DNA from: Achromobacter xylosoxidans
Lineage (GTDB): Bacteria; Pseudomonadota; Gammaproteobacteria; Burkholderiales; Burkholderiaceae_B
Assembly: GCF_002192695.1 (NCBI RefSeq)
Contig: NZ_MTLG01000065.1
Location: 62,001 to 126,000, forward strand
Direction of reading: 5' to 3'
Length of the DNA: 64,000 nt
The notes under the pieces were generated by a model that ran no database searches, had not been told where the DNA came from, and saw only the letters and a program-made list of their open reading frames with translations. Within the stretch, counting starts at the first letter, position 1, and each line of letters starts with the position of its first letter. Of this stretch, positions 1 through 11,982 are shown piece by piece. Position numbers and translations under genes: made by a program.

Positions 1-1321
1 TCAGCCGGCCTATCCGGCCGCCGCACCCTGGTATCCGGCCACCGGTGGGCTCAGCTCGGAAATGCTGGCGTCCGCGCTGGCGGGCTATCCCTACCATGCC
101 AAGGTCTGGTTCAACCACATGAGCAACCCGATCTACGGCATCGCCGGCTTGAAGAGCGTCATCATCGACAAGATGAAGGATCCGCGCCTCCTGCCGCTGT
201 CGGTATCGATCAACCCCTTCATCAACGAGACCAACGCGCTGGCCGACTACATCGTGCCGGACACGGTGACCTACGAAAGCTGGGGCGTCTCGGCGCCCTG
301 GGCGGACGTGGTCGCCAAGGCGTCCACCGTGCGCTGGCCGGCCGTGCAGCCGCGCGTGGCGCGAACCGCCACGGACGAGCCGGTCTGCCTGGAAACCTTC
401 CTGATCGCTTGCGCCAAGCGGCTGGGCATGCCGGGCTTCGGCGCGGGCGCCATCACGGACAAGGACGGCGCCAAGTACGCGCTGGACACGCCGGAGGACT
501 TCTTCCTGCGCGGCATGGCCAACATCGCCTTCGCGGCCGGCAAGCCCGTGCCGGAGGCCAGCGACGACGACATGGTGCTCACCGGCGTGGACCGCTACGG
601 CGCGCTGTTGCAGCAGAAACTCAAGCCGGGCGAATGGCGCCAGGTCGCCATGGTGATGAGCCGTGGCGGGCGCTTCGACAAGATGCAGGACGCCTGGGTG
701 GAAGGCGGCGGGAGGCGCCAGACGCGCGCCGCCTATGCCAAGCCGCTGCAGGTCTGGAGCGAGGAACTGGCGGGCTTTCGCCATTCCATGACGGGCGAGC
801 GCTACAGCGGCTGTCCGACCTGGTACCCGACGCGGCTGGCCGACGGCAGCGACATGCGGGCGCAATACACGCGGCAGGACTGGCCCTTCCTGCTCAGCTC
901 ATTCAAGTCGAACCTGATGAGCTCCATGTCCATCGGTGTGAACCGTTTGCGCCAGGTGCATCCGCACAACCCCGTGTCGATCAACCGCCAGGACGGCGAG
1001 CGCCTGGGCATCCGCAACGGCGACGCGGTGCGCATCGTGACGCCGGGTGGCGCGGTGACCGGGTTGGCGCTGCTGCGCGACGGCATCCAGCCGGGCGCGG
1101 TGGGCATCGAGCACGGCTACGGCCATACCGAGCTGGGCGCGCGCGCCCACGCGGTGGATGGCAAGCCCATGCCGCACGACCCGGCGCTGGCCGCGGGCGT
1201 GAACCTGAACGACCTGGGGTTCGGCGACGCCACGCGCGGCGAGCATGCCAACGTCTGGATCGATTGGGTGTCCGGCGCGGCGGTGCGCCAGGGGCTGCCG
1301 GCGCGGATCGAGCGGGTTTGA
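1..1321 (+). CDS. ttrA: Tetrathionate reductase catalytic subunit TtrA, 3' part (partial)
   Basis: Molybdopterin (DMSO reductase family) catalytic subunit whose 5' part lies outside the window; the frame is open from base 2, giving about 439 codons. In TtrA this subunit reduces tetrathionate to thiosulfate in the periplasm using electrons from TtrB/TtrC. Visible here are the end of the catalytic domain (INPFINETNALADYIVPDT) and the C-terminal cofactor-binding domain, with HPHNPVSINRQDGERLGI and the late ANVWIDWV segment typical of TtrA-like proteins. The N-terminal Fe-S and Tat regions cannot be seen. It converges on ccmI with a gap of only 23 bases. Another DMSO-reductase-family enzyme (an arsenate- or polysulfide-type reductase) is the alternative; the missing half would decide. 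Confidence 0.68.
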   Translation, partial: QPAYPAAAPWYPATGGLSSEMLASALAGYPYHAKVWFNHMSNPIYGIAGLKSVIIDKMKDPRLLPLSVSINPFINETNALADYIVPDTVTYESWGVSAPWADVVAKASTVRWPAVQPRVARTATDEPVCLETFLIACAKRLGMPGFGAGAITDKDGAKYALDTPEDFFLRGMANIAFAAGKPVPEASDDDMVLTGVDRYGALLQQKLKPGEWRQVAMVMSRGGRFDKMQDAWVEGGGRRQTRAAYAKPLQVWSEELAGFRHSMTGERYSGCPTWYPTRLADGSDMRAQYTRQDWPFLLSSFKSNLMSSMSIGVNRLRQVHPHNPVSINRQDGERLGIRNGDAVRIVTPGGAVTGLALLRDGIQPGAVGIEHGYGHTELGARAHAVDGKPMPHDPALAAGVNLNDLGFGDATRGEHANVWIDWVSGAAVRQGLPARIERV

Positions 1322-1344
1322 ACGCGGGGCCGGTACCTTGCGCC

Positions 1345-2619
1345 TCAGGGCACGACGGTATCGGCCACCAGCTCCAGTCCGTCGGCGTGGATGCCGATGC
1401 CGGGCAGCGCGCCGCCCAGGTCGCCTGGCCGGGCGGCCGCCGTGCCGGACTTGCTGACGCGGATTTCCACCCGCACTTTGCTGGCGCGCGACAAGGTCGC
1501 GTCCGGCGACATGGCGCTGCTGTCGTCCAGCACGAAATCCCGCGGCAGGTCGGAGACCTGCATGCGCAGGATGGCCAGCGGCATGCGCGAACCTTCCTCG
1601 GGACGCGCCAGGATGAACACGGTATCGGAGGGCTGGACCCGGCCGCGCAGCGCATCGGCGATGCTGGCGCGTCCGCTGATGCGGGCGGCGGAAGCGGCGG
1701 CCGCGGGCGCCGCGCCAGTGGCGGGGGGCGAGGATGCCGCAGAGGGCGCCGCTGCGGGGGGCGCGGGCGTGGCCGCCATGTTGCGCGCCTGCGCGATGTT
1801 GGACTGGATCTGCCGCGCGGCTTCCGAGTCCGGCGGCAACAGGGCTTGCAGGCGCTCCCAATGCGCCAGCGCCTCCGCCGCGTCGCCGCGGCGCAAGGCC
1901 ATCATGCCGGCCAGGGCCAGGGCCTTGGGCTGGTCCGGCTGCGCGGCCAGGGCCTGCGCCACCGCCGCGATGGAGGCGGCGTCGGGCGTGCCCTGGTTGG
2001 CCGATAGCAATGCGTCGGCCAGATCGGCCAGCACCGTGGGTTGACCCGGCACTAGCCGCAATACCTGCTGATAAGCGGCCACCGCATCGGCATAGCGCCC
2101 CAGGGTTTCGTACGAACGCGCCAGCATGTACCAGCCGTCGGCATCGTCTGGCGCCGCGCGCAGCCGCTGGGCCAGCGCATTGATGGCCAGCGTCATGTCA
2201 TTGCCGGTGTCGGCCGCGTGCGGTTCGGCGGGCTGGCCCGCGTTGGCGGTGGCCGCCGCGCGCGGGTTGCCCAGCTGGCCGTAGAGCAGCACGGCCGCCA
2301 CCGGGATCAGCACGGTCAGCAGGCAGGCGGCCATGATCCCCGCGCGCTGCCCGGCCCAGGGCGCGCCGCGGCCGCGCCGCAAATCCAGGTCCTGCAGCAG
2401 GTCGCGCTGCAACTCTTCTTCCGCGCGCATGCCTGCGGCGGCGGTCAGGCTGCCGTTGTCCAGGTCGCGGCGTAATTGTTCGCGCTGCGCCAGATAAAAG
2501 GCGCGCACATTGGCCTCGGACGCGGGCGGTTCGGTGGGCGCGCGCCGCAGCAGGGGCGGGATCAGGCAGAGCAGCGTCGCCAGCAGCAGGAGCACCACGA
2601 TGATCCAGAGAGTGGTCAT
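1345..2619 (-). CDS. ccmI: Cytochrome c maturation protein CcmI (CycH), TPR-containing
   Basis: Haem-ligation component that holds apocytochrome c for the CcmFH complex. The 424-residue protein starts MTTLWIIVVLLLLATLLCLIPPL (a membrane helix). A short charged region and a second helix follow (about residues 95-115), then periplasmic TPR-type repeats (GWYMLARSYETLGRYADAVAAY) and a C-terminal beta-rich domain after an Ala/Pro linker. The ATG overlaps the ccmH stop by four bases, which fixes the start. It is the last gene of the nap-ccm series. The fused C-terminal domain resembles the bipartite CcmI of betaproteobacteria rather than a short TPR protein. Confidence 0.9.
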   Translation of the reverse strand: MTTLWIIVVLLLLATLLCLIPPLLRRAPTEPPASEANVRAFYLAQREQLRRDLDNGSLTAAAGMRAEEELQRDLLQDLDLRRGRGAPWAGQRAGIMAACLLTVLIPVAAVLLYGQLGNPRAAATANAGQPAEPHAADTGNDMTLAINALAQRLRAAPDDADGWYMLARSYETLGRYADAVAAYQQVLRLVPGQPTVLADLADALLSANQGTPDAASIAAVAQALAAQPDQPKALALAGMMALRRGDAAEALAHWERLQALLPPDSEAARQIQSNIAQARNMAATPAPPAAAPSAASSPPATGAAPAAAASAARISGRASIADALRGRVQPSDTVFILARPEEGSRMPLAILRMQVSDLPRDFVLDDSSAMSPDATLSRASKVRVEIRVSKSGTAAARPGDLGGALPGIGIHADGLELVADTVVP

Positions 2620-3110
2620 GAGCCGGTATCCAGGAAGCGCGCCGCGCGCGCGCGTTCGTCGGCGGTCAGGGGCGCGCGCGCGCCGGCGCGGCGCTTCAAG
2701 GTGCGCACCAGCACCACGAAGCCCAGCGCCAGCAGCGCGAACGGTCCCAGCCACAGCAGCCAGGTGATGGGCTTGAAGGGCGGGTCGTAGCGCACGAAGT
2801 CGCCATAGCGCTCTTCGAAGAAGCGCATGATCTGCGCATCGCTGCGGCCTTCGGTCAACTGGTCTCGGATCAGCTTGCGCATGTCCTGGGCCAATGGCGC
2901 GTTCGACTCGGCCAGGGTCTGGTTCTGGCACACCAGGCAGCGCAGTCCATGGGCCAGCTTGTCGGCGCGTTGTTCCAGGACAGGCGGCAAGGGTTGCGCG
3001 GGGCCGGCATGAACCTGGGCGCGCGCGGCTGCCGTCAAGGCCAGCGCCAGCAGCAGGGCGCGCAGGCCGGCCCACGCCAGGCCGCGAGGCAGGGTAGGCA
3101 GCCGCTTCAT
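2616..3110 (-). CDS. ccmH: Cytochrome c maturation thioredoxin-like protein CcmH
   Basis: Membrane-anchored periplasmic oxidoreductase that keeps the CXXCH cysteines of apocytochromes reduced for haem attachment. The 164 residues begin with a signal segment (LRALLLALALTAAARA). The family's CXXC motif follows in LRCLVCQNQTLAES, and a C-terminal transmembrane helix (ITWLLWLGPFALLALGFVVLV) precedes a basic tail. The length matches the short CcmH form, with CcmI as a separate protein. It overlaps ccmG and ccmI by four bases on each side, so the genes are translationally coupled. Confidence 0.93.
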   Translation of the reverse strand: MKRLPTLPRGLAWAGLRALLLALALTAAARAQVHAGPAQPLPPVLEQRADKLAHGLRCLVCQNQTLAESNAPLAQDMRKLIRDQLTEGRSDAQIMRFFEERYGDFVRYDPPFKPITWLLWLGPFALLALGFVVLVRTLKRRAGARAPLTADERARAARFLDTGS

Positions 3111-3627
3111 CGCAGTGCCTCGATGGCGGGCTGGATCCGGTTGCGCCAGATCTCGGGCGTGATCAGGCCCAACTGCTTGTAGCGGATGCGGCCGTCGCGG
3201 TCGATCACGAAGGTCTCGGGCACGCCGTACACGCCATATTCGATGCCGACGCGGCCGTCGATGTCGCTGGCGGACGCGATGTAGGGATTGCCGTTGCGCG
3301 CCAGCCAGGCTTCGGCCTCTTCGGGCTTGTCCTTGTAGTTCAAGCCGTACAGCGGAATGCCGTGGCGCTGGGCTGCCTCGCGCAAGACGGGCAGTTCTTC
3401 TTTGCACGGTCCGCACCAGGATGCCCAGACGTTCAGCAGCCAGACCTGGCCGCGCAGCGATTGCACTTCCAGCTTCTTGCCGGGGGCCAGCAGCACTGGC
3501 AGGCCGATGGCGGGCGCGGGCTTGTCTATCATGGCCGATGGGACTGCGCGCGGATCGCGCGACAGGCCCATCGCCAGGAACACGGCCATCGCCAGGAAGG
3601 CCGCCAGCGGCACCAGGTAGCGCAGCA

Positions 3628-3628
<1 letters not shown>
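3107..3628 (-). CDS. ccmG: Thiol:disulfide interchange protein CcmG (DsbE)
   Basis: Periplasmic thioredoxin-fold reductase that passes electrons to CcmH or apocytochrome c. The 173-residue protein has an N-terminal membrane anchor (LVPLAAFLAMAVFLAMGL) and the catalytic WCGPC motif in NVWASWCGPCKEELPVL. The cis-proline loop is GVYGVPETFVID. The chosen ATG overlaps the ccmF stop codon, as at the other junctions of this operon. Length and motif order are ordinary for the family. Confidence 0.94.
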
Positions 3629-5630
<2,002 letters not shown>

Positions 5631-5634
<4 letters not shown>

Positions 5635-6086
5635 TGCGCCTCCGCGCGCATGGTGTTGGCCCCGGCGCCCGCGCGCTTGAGCGCGTCGGCGGCCTCGGGC
5701 GGCATGTAGTTTTCGTCGTGCTTGGCCAGCACCTCGGTGGCGCGGAACACGCCGTCCGGTCCCAGCTTGCCGGCGACCACCACGCCCTTGCCCTCGCGGA
5801 ACAGGTCGGGCAGCAGGCCCTGGTAGGTCACCGGCACGGTGTGCGCGGTGTCCGTCACCACGAAGCGCAGCGTCAGGCCGTCGGGCTCGCGGCGCAGCGA
5901 CCCTTGCTCCACCAGGCCGCCGACGCGGAAGCTGCCGTTGGCGGGCGCTTCCTTGGCGACAACCTGCGTGGGACTGAAGAAGAACACCAGGTTGGATTGC
6001 AGGGCGTTGAGCACCAGCGCGGCGGCCGCGGCCAGCAGGCCCAGGCCGCCAACGATGGCCAGCGCGCGGCGCTTGCGCGGGCTCAT
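5631..6086 (-). CDS. ccmE: Haem chaperone CcmE
   Basis: Periplasmic haem chaperone that binds haem covalently and carries it from CcmABCD to CcmF. The 151 residues comprise an N-terminal anchor ([21 protein letters not shown]), an OB-fold beta barrel, and the haem-binding histidine at about residue 123 in [11 protein letters not shown], with the conserved downstream tyrosine. The ATG overlaps the ccmD stop by four bases. Length and motif are standard. Confidence 0.95.
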
Positions 6087-6250
6087 GGCGCAGTCCCGTC
6101 CACGCGAGCGGCATCCTGCGCCGCGCGCCGGGCGCGGCTACGCCGCCATAACACCAACGTTTCCAGGCCGATCAGCGCCAGCGTCACGCCATACGCGCCC
6201 AGCAGGTAGGGGCTGTGGCCTTGCAGCGAGAACAGCGCTTGCCAGCTCAT
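6083..6250 (-). CDS. ccmD: Haem exporter protein CcmD
   Basis: Small membrane protein that stabilises the CcmABC-holoCcmE release complex. The 55 residues have one transmembrane helix ([21 protein letters not shown]) followed by a basic stretch ([11 protein letters not shown]), the expected CcmD topology. The start [17 protein letters not shown] overlaps the ccmC stop by four bases, which decides it over the longer upstream reading frame. Its position between ccmC and ccmE supports the call despite the low sequence complexity. Confidence 0.88.
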   Translation of the reverse strand: MSWQALFSLQGHSPYLLGAYGVTLALIGLETLVLWRRSRARRAAQDAARVDGTAP

Positions 6251-7035
6251 GCCGCCTCCCGCCGCGTCCGGTCCGTCCGGACCGCGCCCGGCTCGCGTTC
6301 GGCAATGATGCCGCGCACACGCGCCAGCGCAGCCGCCGCGCTGTAGAGCCAGAACGCCGCCACCATCAGCAGCATCGCGGTCACCATGATGTGGGCCATG
6401 CTGGGCGCGGTGGTGAGGTTGATCGACGCGCCCTGATGCAGCGTGCTCCACCAGCGCACCGAGAAATAGATGATGGGCACGTTGATCACGCCCGCCAGCA
6501 CCAGGATGGCGCCGCCGCGGTCGGCCCGCTGCGCATCATCGTCGGCGGCCGCCTGCAAGGCCATGAAGCCCAGGTACAGGAACAGCAGTATCAGTTCGGA
6601 GGTGAGCCTGGCGTCCCATACCCACCAGGCGCCCCAGGTCGGCTTGCCCCACAGTGCGCCGGTCCACAGGGTCAGGAAGGTGAAGAGCGCGCCGGTGGGG
6701 GCCAGCGCCCGCATCATCATGAACGACAGGCGGGTATTGAAGATCAGCCCCAGCGCGGCGTACAGCGCCATGACCAGGTACAGGAACATCGACATCCAGG
6801 CCGCGCCGACGTGGATGAAGAGGATGCGGTAGACCTCGCCCTGCTGGCTGTCGGTGGGGGCGACCGCCAGCCCAACGTACAGGCCCGCGGCCGCGAACAG
6901 CGCGGCGCCCAACGCCAGCCACGGAATCATGCGGCCGGCCAGCGGATAGAAGGCGGCGGGCGAGGCGTACCGCAGCCAGCCCGCGCCCGTTGCGGCGGCG
7001 GAGGGATACGCGTTGAGGGCAGGGTGCTTGTGCAT
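6247..7035 (-). CDS. ccmC: Haem exporter protein CcmC
   Basis: Membrane protein that delivers haem to CcmE. The 262-residue protein has about six transmembrane helices and the haem-handling WWD motif in WGAWWVWDARLTSELILLFLYLG. The conserved histidines of the family are visible in LFIHVGAAWMSM and in the region around STLHQGASINL. Start MHKHPALNAY was chosen because it gives the usual length and follows ccmB by seven bases; the longer frame upstream is an ORF extension into ccmB. Confidence 0.94.
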   Translation of the reverse strand: MHKHPALNAYPSAAATGAGWLRYASPAAFYPLAGRMIPWLALGAALFAAAGLYVGLAVAPTDSQQGEVYRILFIHVGAAWMSMFLYLVMALYAALGLIFNTRLSFMMMRALAPTGALFTFLTLWTGALWGKPTWGAWWVWDARLTSELILLFLYLGFMALQAAADDDAQRADRGGAILVLAGVINVPIIYFSVRWWSTLHQGASINLTTAPSMAHIMVTAMLLMVAAFWLYSAAAALARVRGIIAEREPGAVRTDRTRREAA

Positions 7036-7042
7036 GGCGTCC

Positions 7043-7720
7043 TCAGTCCAGCGCCACGCGCAGCGCCGCCGAGGCGCTCCAGGGGCATAACAGGATGGCC
7101 AGACACAGGCATGCGCCCAGCAGCGACAATTGCGGTCCGGCGCCCATGCCGGCATGCGAGGCCGACACCGCGCCCGCGCCAAAGATCAGCACCGGCACGT
7201 ACAGCGGCAGCACCAGCAGCGGCAGCAGGGCGCCGCCGCGCAGGCCCAGCGTCAGCGCCGCGCCCAGCCCGCCCACCAGCGCCAGCGTGGGCGTGCCCAG
7301 CAGCAGCGACAGGACCAGGATGCCGATGGCCTGCGGCGACAGGCCGAACTGCAGCGCCAGCACCGGACTGGCCAGAATCAGGGGCAGGCAGCTGCTGAAC
7401 CAGTGCGCCGCCAGCTTGGCGCCCACCAGCAGCGGCAGCGGATACGGCGACACCAGCAGCTGTTCCAGCGCGCCGTTGTCGTAGTCCTGGGCGAAGGGCC
7501 GGTTCAGCGTCAGCAGGATGCCCAAGAGGGCGCAGACCCACAGCACGCCCGGTCCGATGGCCAGAAGCAGCGCGGGGTCGGGGCCGACCGCCAGGGGGAA
7601 CAGCGTGCCGGCCACGATGAAGAACAAGGTGGCGCCCAGCGTGTCCGCGGGCCGTCTCCAGGCCAGGCGGATTTCACGCAATGCCAACTGCGACAGCGTA
7701 GCCAGCATCCGCGTAGTCAT
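7043..7720 (-). CDS. ccmB: Haem exporter ABC permease CcmB
   Basis: Membrane subunit of the CcmAB ATPase that releases holo-CcmE from CcmC. The 225 residues form about six transmembrane segments. The CcmB hallmarks are the N-terminal [23 protein letters not shown] and the PFAQDYDNGALEQLLVSP loop. The ATG lies 47 bases inside the end of ccmA, a larger overlap than elsewhere in the operon; a second in-frame ATG twelve bases downstream is possible. Confidence 0.92.
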   Translation of the reverse strand: MTTRMLATLSQLALREIRLAWRRPADTLGATLFFIVAGTLFPLAVGPDPALLLAIGPGVLWVCALLGILLTLNRPFAQDYDNGALEQLLVSPYPLPLLVGAKLAAHWFSSCLPLILASPVLALQFGLSPQAIGILVLSLLLGTPTLALVGGLGAALTLGLRGGALLPLLVLPLYVPVLIFGAGAVSASHAGMGAGPQLSLLGACLCLAILLCPWSASAALRVALD

Positions 7721-8348
7721 CCATGTTCAGGGTTTGGGTATGAGCGGCAGCGGTGCCGGGTTCGCGGTGCGAGGCGAGCACGGCGCCGCCGCCGGCCGCG
7801 AGGTGGGCTTCCAGCGCCAGGCGCAGCTGCTCCAGGCTGGGCGCGTCCAGGCCGGCGTCGGGTTCATCCAGCAGCCACAGCGGCTTGGCGCCGAGCACGA
7901 CCGCCGCCAACGCCAGCCGCCTGCCCTGTCCCTGGGACAGGCGCTGGGCAGGCATGTCGGCGCAGGATTCCAGGCGCCATGCGCGCAAGGTGTCCGATAA
8001 GCGCGCTTCCGCCTGCGGCGTGCCGGCGACGTGCAGGGCGTAGCGCAGGTTCTCGGCGGCGCTTAGTTCGCCGCACAGGCCGTTGCCGTGTCCCAGGTAG
8101 GCCATGCAGGCGCGGTAGCCGGCGGCGTCGCGGCGCGCATCGCCGCCGCGCCACAGCACGCTGCCGGCCAGCGGCCGAAGCAGGCCGGCCAACATGCGCA
8201 GCAGGCTGGTCTTGCCGCTGCCGTTGGCGCCGCGCACGTGCAGCAGCTGACCGCCATGCAGCTCGAAATCCACTGGCGCGCCATAGCCGCGGCGGCTGGC
8301 CAGGCCGCGCGCGCAAAGCATGGGCGGCGGCGCGTCAGCGGGCCGCAT
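7674..8348 (-). CDS. ccmA: Haem exporter ATP-binding protein CcmA
   Basis: ABC ATPase of the CcmAB complex; hydrolysis drives holo-CcmE release. The 224 residues show Walker [10 protein letters not shown], signature [13 protein letters not shown], Walker [13 protein letters not shown] and the H-loop in LASHRE. The first ATG lies within the last codons of napC; an ATG nine codons later, just past the napC stop, would also give a complete domain. The final 15 or so residues overlap ccmB and are unlike usual CcmA ends. It links the nap genes to the ccm genes with no gap, so the two sets are probably one transcript. Confidence 0.92.
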   Translation of the reverse strand: MRPADAPPPMLCARGLASRRGYGAPVDFELHGGQLLHVRGANGSGKTSLLRMLAGLLRPLAGSVLWRGGDARRDAAGYRACMAYLGHGNGLCGELSAAENLRYALHVAGTPQAEARLSDTLRAWRLESCADMPAQRLSQGQGRRLALAAVVLGAKPLWLLDEPDAGLDAPSLEQLRLALEAHLAAGGGAVLASHREPGTAAAHTQTLNMDDYADAGYAVAVGIA

Positions 8349-8973
8349 GCGCCACTTCCTTGGCCGGGCCTGCCGGCTCCGGCGCCATGGAGGTCGGACC
8401 CGGCCCCATGTTGGGCAGCTTGTGGGCGATGCCCTTGTGGCAGTCGATGCAGGTCTTGCTCTTGTCGGCCAGATAGGTGGAATGCATGTTCTGCGCGCGC
8501 GGGCTCTGGCGCGTGAAGTCCATGTACTCGTAGTTGTGGCAGTTGCGGCATTCCAGCGAATCGTTGGCCTTGAAGCGCGCCCATTCGTGCTGGGCCAGCT
8601 CCAGGCGCTTTTCCACGAACTTCTCGCGCGTGTCGATGGTGCCGAAGATCTTGCCCCACACTTCCTTGGACGCCTGCATCTTGCGCGCGATCTTGTCGGT
8701 CCAGTTGTGCGGCACGTGGCAGTCCGAGCACAGCGCCCGCACGCCGGAGCGGTTGGTGAAGTGGATGGTGCCTTTCAACTCGGCGTACACGTTGTCGCGC
8801 ATTTCGTGGCAGCCGGTGCAGAACTTCTCGGTATTGGTGAGTTCCATGGCGGTGTTGAAGGCGCCCCAGAACAGGATGCCGCCGATGAACCCGCCGACCG
8901 TCAGGAAGCCCAGGCTGAAATGCACGCTGGGCCGTCGGATGATGTTCCAGTAGCGCTTGATGAGTCCGAGCAT
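8335..8973 (-). CDS. napC: Tetrahaem quinol dehydrogenase NapC
   Basis: Membrane-anchored c-type cytochrome of the NapC/NirT family that moves electrons from quinol to NapAB. The 212 residues have an N-terminal anchor ([21 protein letters not shown]) and four haem sites: CTGCH, CSDCH, CRNCH and CIDCH. The distal residues expected around them are present. It lies directly downstream of napB and overlaps ccmA. The tail (about 20 Ala/Pro-rich residues) is longer than the haem domain needs. Confidence 0.96.
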   Translation of the reverse strand: MLGLIKRYWNIIRRPSVHFSLGFLTVGGFIGGILFWGAFNTAMELTNTEKFCTGCHEMRDNVYAELKGTIHFTNRSGVRALCSDCHVPHNWTDKIARKMQASKEVWGKIFGTIDTREKFVEKRLELAQHEWARFKANDSLECRNCHNYEYMDFTRQSPRAQNMHSTYLADKSKTCIDCHKGIAHKLPNMGPGPTSMAPEPAGPAKEVAHAAR

Positions 8974-8989
8974 GGCTGCCTCCGGTCGC

Positions 8990-9466
8990 TTACTTCTTGG
9001 CGGGCGCCGGGGCGGTCAGGCGCTTGAGGATCACATCGATGTCCTGATAGTTATTGGACACCAGAGGCTTGGCCTCGGTCTGCGGCACGTGGCACTGCAC
9101 ACAGAAATAGCGGCGCGGCGAGACTTCCGCCAGCACGTTGCTGTCGCGGTCCATGTAGTGGGTCACGCTCAGCGGCGGGGCCTGGGTTTCCTCGGTGTTC
9201 ACTCGGGCATGACAGGCCAGGCAGCGGTTGAAGTCCTTGTCGACCTGGTAGCCGTCGATCTTGTGCGGAATGGTGGGCGGCTGCATGGAATACGTGCGCA
9301 TGCGCCGGATGTCCTTGTTTTCGACGGGGCTGATGAGCGGCGGATCGGCTTCCTGCGCGATCGGGGTGGGGCCGCGCATCGGGTCTTCGACCTCCAGCGG
9401 CGGCGCCGCCCAGGCGGCCGAACCGAGGATAACGCATGTCGCGAGAGTCAGGGCGCGTAGGTTCAT
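8990..9466 (-). CDS. napB: Dihaem cytochrome c NapB, nitrate reductase small subunit
   Basis: Periplasmic electron-transfer subunit of nitrate reductase that passes electrons from NapC to NapA. The start [20 protein letters not shown] gives a clean Sec signal peptide; the longer upstream frame would bury it and was rejected. The mature protein carries the two haem motifs CLACH and CVQCH, with the NapB-typical region [20 protein letters not shown] before them. It has 158 residues, normal for NapB, and lies 20 bases after napA. Confidence 0.95.
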   Translation of the reverse strand: MNLRALTLATCVILGSAAWAAPPLEVEDPMRGPTPIAQEADPPLISPVENKDIRRMRTYSMQPPTIPHKIDGYQVDKDFNRCLACHARVNTEETQAPPLSVTHYMDRDSNVLAEVSPRRYFCVQCHVPQTEAKPLVSNNYQDIDVILKRLTAPAPAKK

Positions 9467-9486
9467 GGCTGTCTCCGGTTCGCCTT

Positions 9487-11982
9487 TCAGACCTTGACGA
9501 TCTTGACCGCGCACTTCTTGAAGTCGGTCTGGAACGAGATCGGGTCGGTGGCGTCCAGCGTGACCTTGTTGATCAACTGGCCAGCGTCGAACCAGGGCAC
9601 GAAGACCAGGCCGCGCGGCGGTTTGTCGCGGCCGCGGGTTTCCAGGCGCGTGCGCATCTTGCCGCGCCGCGACACGACCTCCACCTCGACGCCGCGTCGC
9701 AGGCCCATTTCCTGGGCGTCATCGGGGTGCATGAAACAGACCGCGTTGGGGAAGGCCCGGTATAGCTCCGGCACCCGCCGCGTCATCGAGCCGGAATGCC
9801 AGTGCTCCAGCACGCGTCCGGTGGACAGCCAGAACGGGTATTCCTTGTCCGGCGATTCGGCGGGCGGTTCATAGGGCAGGGCGTAGATCACCGCGCGGCC
9901 GTCCGCATTGCCGTAGAACTCGAAGCCGGCTCCTGGTTTGACGTAGGGGTCGCTGCCTTCGCGGTAGCGCCACAGCGTTTCCTTGCCCTTGACCACGGGC
10001 CAGCGCAGGCCGCGCACTTCATGGTAAGTGTCGAACGGCGCCAGGTCGTGTCCATGGCCGCGCCCGAACTCGGCGTATTCCTCGAACAGTCCCTTCTGCG
10101 CATAAAAGCCGAAAGCCTCGGCTTCCTGGTTGGCGTAGTCCTTGTCGCGTTCCGTGTTCGGATAGCGGTTGACCTTGCCGTTGGCGAACAGCACGTCGAA
10201 CAGCGTCTTGCCCCGGTATTCGGGTTTCTTGGCCAGCAGGTCGGCGGGCCAGACGTCCTCGACCTTGAAGCGTTTGGAGAACTCCATCAGCTGCCACAGA
10301 TCGGAGCGCGCGTCGCCCGGCGCGTTGACCAGCTGGTGCCAGAACTGGGTGCGGCGTTCCGCGTTGCCGTAGGCGCCTTCCTTTTCGACCCACATGGCGG
10401 CCGGCAGGATCAGGTCGGCCGAAATGGTGGTGACGGTGGGGTAGGCGTCCGACACCACGATGAAGTTGTCGGGGTTGCGGTAGCCGGGCAGGCCTTCGTT
10501 CATCAGGTTGGCCGCGGCCTGCATGTTGTTGTTGACCATCACCCAGTAGGCGTTGATCTTGCCGTCCTTGAGCATGCGGTTCTGCAGGACCGCATGCGCG
10601 CCCACCTTGCTGGGGATGGTGCCGTCGGGCAGCTGCCAGATTTCCTCGGCGTGCGCGCGGTGCTTGGGATTGGTCACGACCAGGTCGGCCGGCAGGCGGT
10701 GCGAAAAGGTGCCCACCTCGCGGGCGGTGCCACAGGCCGAGGGCTGTCCGGTCAGCGAGAACGGGCTGTTGCCCGGCGTGGAGATCTTGCCGGTCAGCAG
10801 ATGGATGTTGTAGACCATGTTGTTGGCCCACACGCCGCGGGTGTGCTGATTGAAACCCATGGTCCAGAAGGACGTTACGCGCACCTTCGGGTCGGCATAG
10901 AGTTCGGCCAGCTCTTCCAGCTGCTTCTTGGGCAGGCCGCTCAGCTTGGCGGTGTAGTCCAGGTCGTACTTGGAGACGAACTTGGCGAAATCGTCGAACG
11001 TGATGGGCTTGGAACCGCCGGCGTCGCCCGCGTTCTTGGCCGCCTTCTGCAGGGGATGGTCGGGCCGCAAGCCATAGCCGATGTCGGCATTGCCTTCGCG
11101 GAAGGTCGTGTGCTTGTCCACGAAATCCCGGTTCACGCGCTTGGTCTGGATGATGTGGTTGGCGATGTAGTTCAGGATCGCCAGGTCCGTCTGCGGCGTG
11201 AAGGTCAGCGCAATGTCGGCCAGCTCGTACGAGCGGTGCTCGAAGGTGGACAGCACGACCACACGGGTCTTGGGCGCGGACAGACGGCGGTCGGTCACGC
11301 GGGTCCACAGGATGGGGTGCATCTCCGCCATGTTGGAGCCCCACAGCACGAAGGCATCGGCGTTCTCGATGTCGTCGTAACAGCCCATGGGCTCGTCGGC
11401 GCCGAAGGTGCGCATGAAGCCCACCGCGGCCGAGGCCATGCAGTGGCGCGCGTTCGGGTCCAGGTTATTGCTGCGAAAGCCCGCCTTCATGAGCTTGAGC
11501 GCGGCGTAGCCTTCCCAGACCGTCCATTGGCCGGAGCCGAACATGCCCACGGCCTCCGGTCCCTTGTCCTTCAGTACCCGCTTGAACTGCTCGGCCATGA
11601 CGTCGAAGGCCTGGTCCCAGGACACCGGCGCAAATTCGCCGTCCTTGGCGTATTTGCCGTCCTTCATGCGCAAGAGCGGCGTGGTCAGCCGGTCGTTGCC
11701 GTACATGATCTTGGACAGGAAATAGCCCTTGACGCAGTTCAGGCCCTTGTTCACCTCGGCGTTGAAATCGCCGTGCGTGGCCACGACCTGGTTGTCCTTC
11801 ACGGCGACGTTCACGCCGCAGCCGGTCCCGCAGAACCTACAGGGCGCCTTGGACCACTTGAGCTTGGCGGCCTCGGATTCGGTGACGATGTTCTGCGTAT
11901 AGCCGACGATGGGGATGCCGGCCACCGTCGCGGCCGCGGCAGCGGCGGATTGCTTGATGAAGTCTCTACGAGCCATTGCCAT
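9487..11982 (-). CDS. napA: Periplasmic nitrate reductase catalytic subunit NapA
   Basis: Bis-MGD molybdoenzyme reducing nitrate to nitrite in the periplasm. The protein has 831 residues, normal for NapA. The Tat signal [15 protein letters not shown] is at the N-terminus. The [4Fe-4S] cysteines are in [12 protein letters not shown] and NCVKGY, and the molybdenum-ligating cysteine is in [11 protein letters not shown]. The C-terminal cofactor domain ends with the [19 protein letters not shown] region typical of NapA. The start is the ATG at 11982, preceded by GAGGAG at good spacing; an in-frame TTG two codons upstream and an ATG two codons downstream are alternatives. It overlaps the end of napD by 17 bases. 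Confidence 0.97.
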   Translation of the reverse strand: MAMARRDFIKQSAAAAAATVAGIPIVGYTQNIVTESEAAKLKWSKAPCRFCGTGCGVNVAVKDNQVVATHGDFNAEVNKGLNCVKGYFLSKIMYGNDRLTTPLLRMKDGKYAKDGEFAPVSWDQAFDVMAEQFKRVLKDKGPEAVGMFGSGQWTVWEGYAALKLMKAGFRSNNLDPNARHCMASAAVGFMRTFGADEPMGCYDDIENADAFVLWGSNMAEMHPILWTRVTDRRLSAPKTRVVVLSTFEHRSYELADIALTFTPQTDLAILNYIANHIIQTKRVNRDFVDKHTTFREGNADIGYGLRPDHPLQKAAKNAGDAGGSKPITFDDFAKFVSKYDLDYTAKLSGLPKKQLEELAELYADPKVRVTSFWTMGFNQHTRGVWANNMVYNIHLLTGKISTPGNSPFSLTGQPSACGTAREVGTFSHRLPADLVVTNPKHRAHAEEIWQLPDGTIPSKVGAHAVLQNRMLKDGKINAYWVMVNNNMQAAANLMNEGLPGYRNPDNFIVVSDAYPTVTTISADLILPAAMWVEKEGAYGNAERRTQFWHQLVNAPGDARSDLWQLMEFSKRFKVEDVWPADLLAKKPEYRGKTLFDVLFANGKVNRYPNTERDKDYANQEAEAFGFYAQKGLFEEYAEFGRGHGHDLAPFDTYHEVRGLRWPVVKGKETLWRYREGSDPYVKPGAGFEFYGNADGRAVIYALPYEPPAESPDKEYPFWLSTGRVLEHWHSGSMTRRVPELYRAFPNAVCFMHPDDAQEMGLRRGVEVEVVSRRGKMRTRLETRGRDKPPRGLVFVPWFDAGQLINKVTLDATDPISFQTDFKKCAVKIVKV

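Noticed and set aside
409..2007. Long Arg/Gly/Ala-rich frame on the plus strand over the ttrA end and ccmI
   Set aside because: It overlaps two well-supported genes and has low-complexity composition typical of out-of-frame high-GC sequence.
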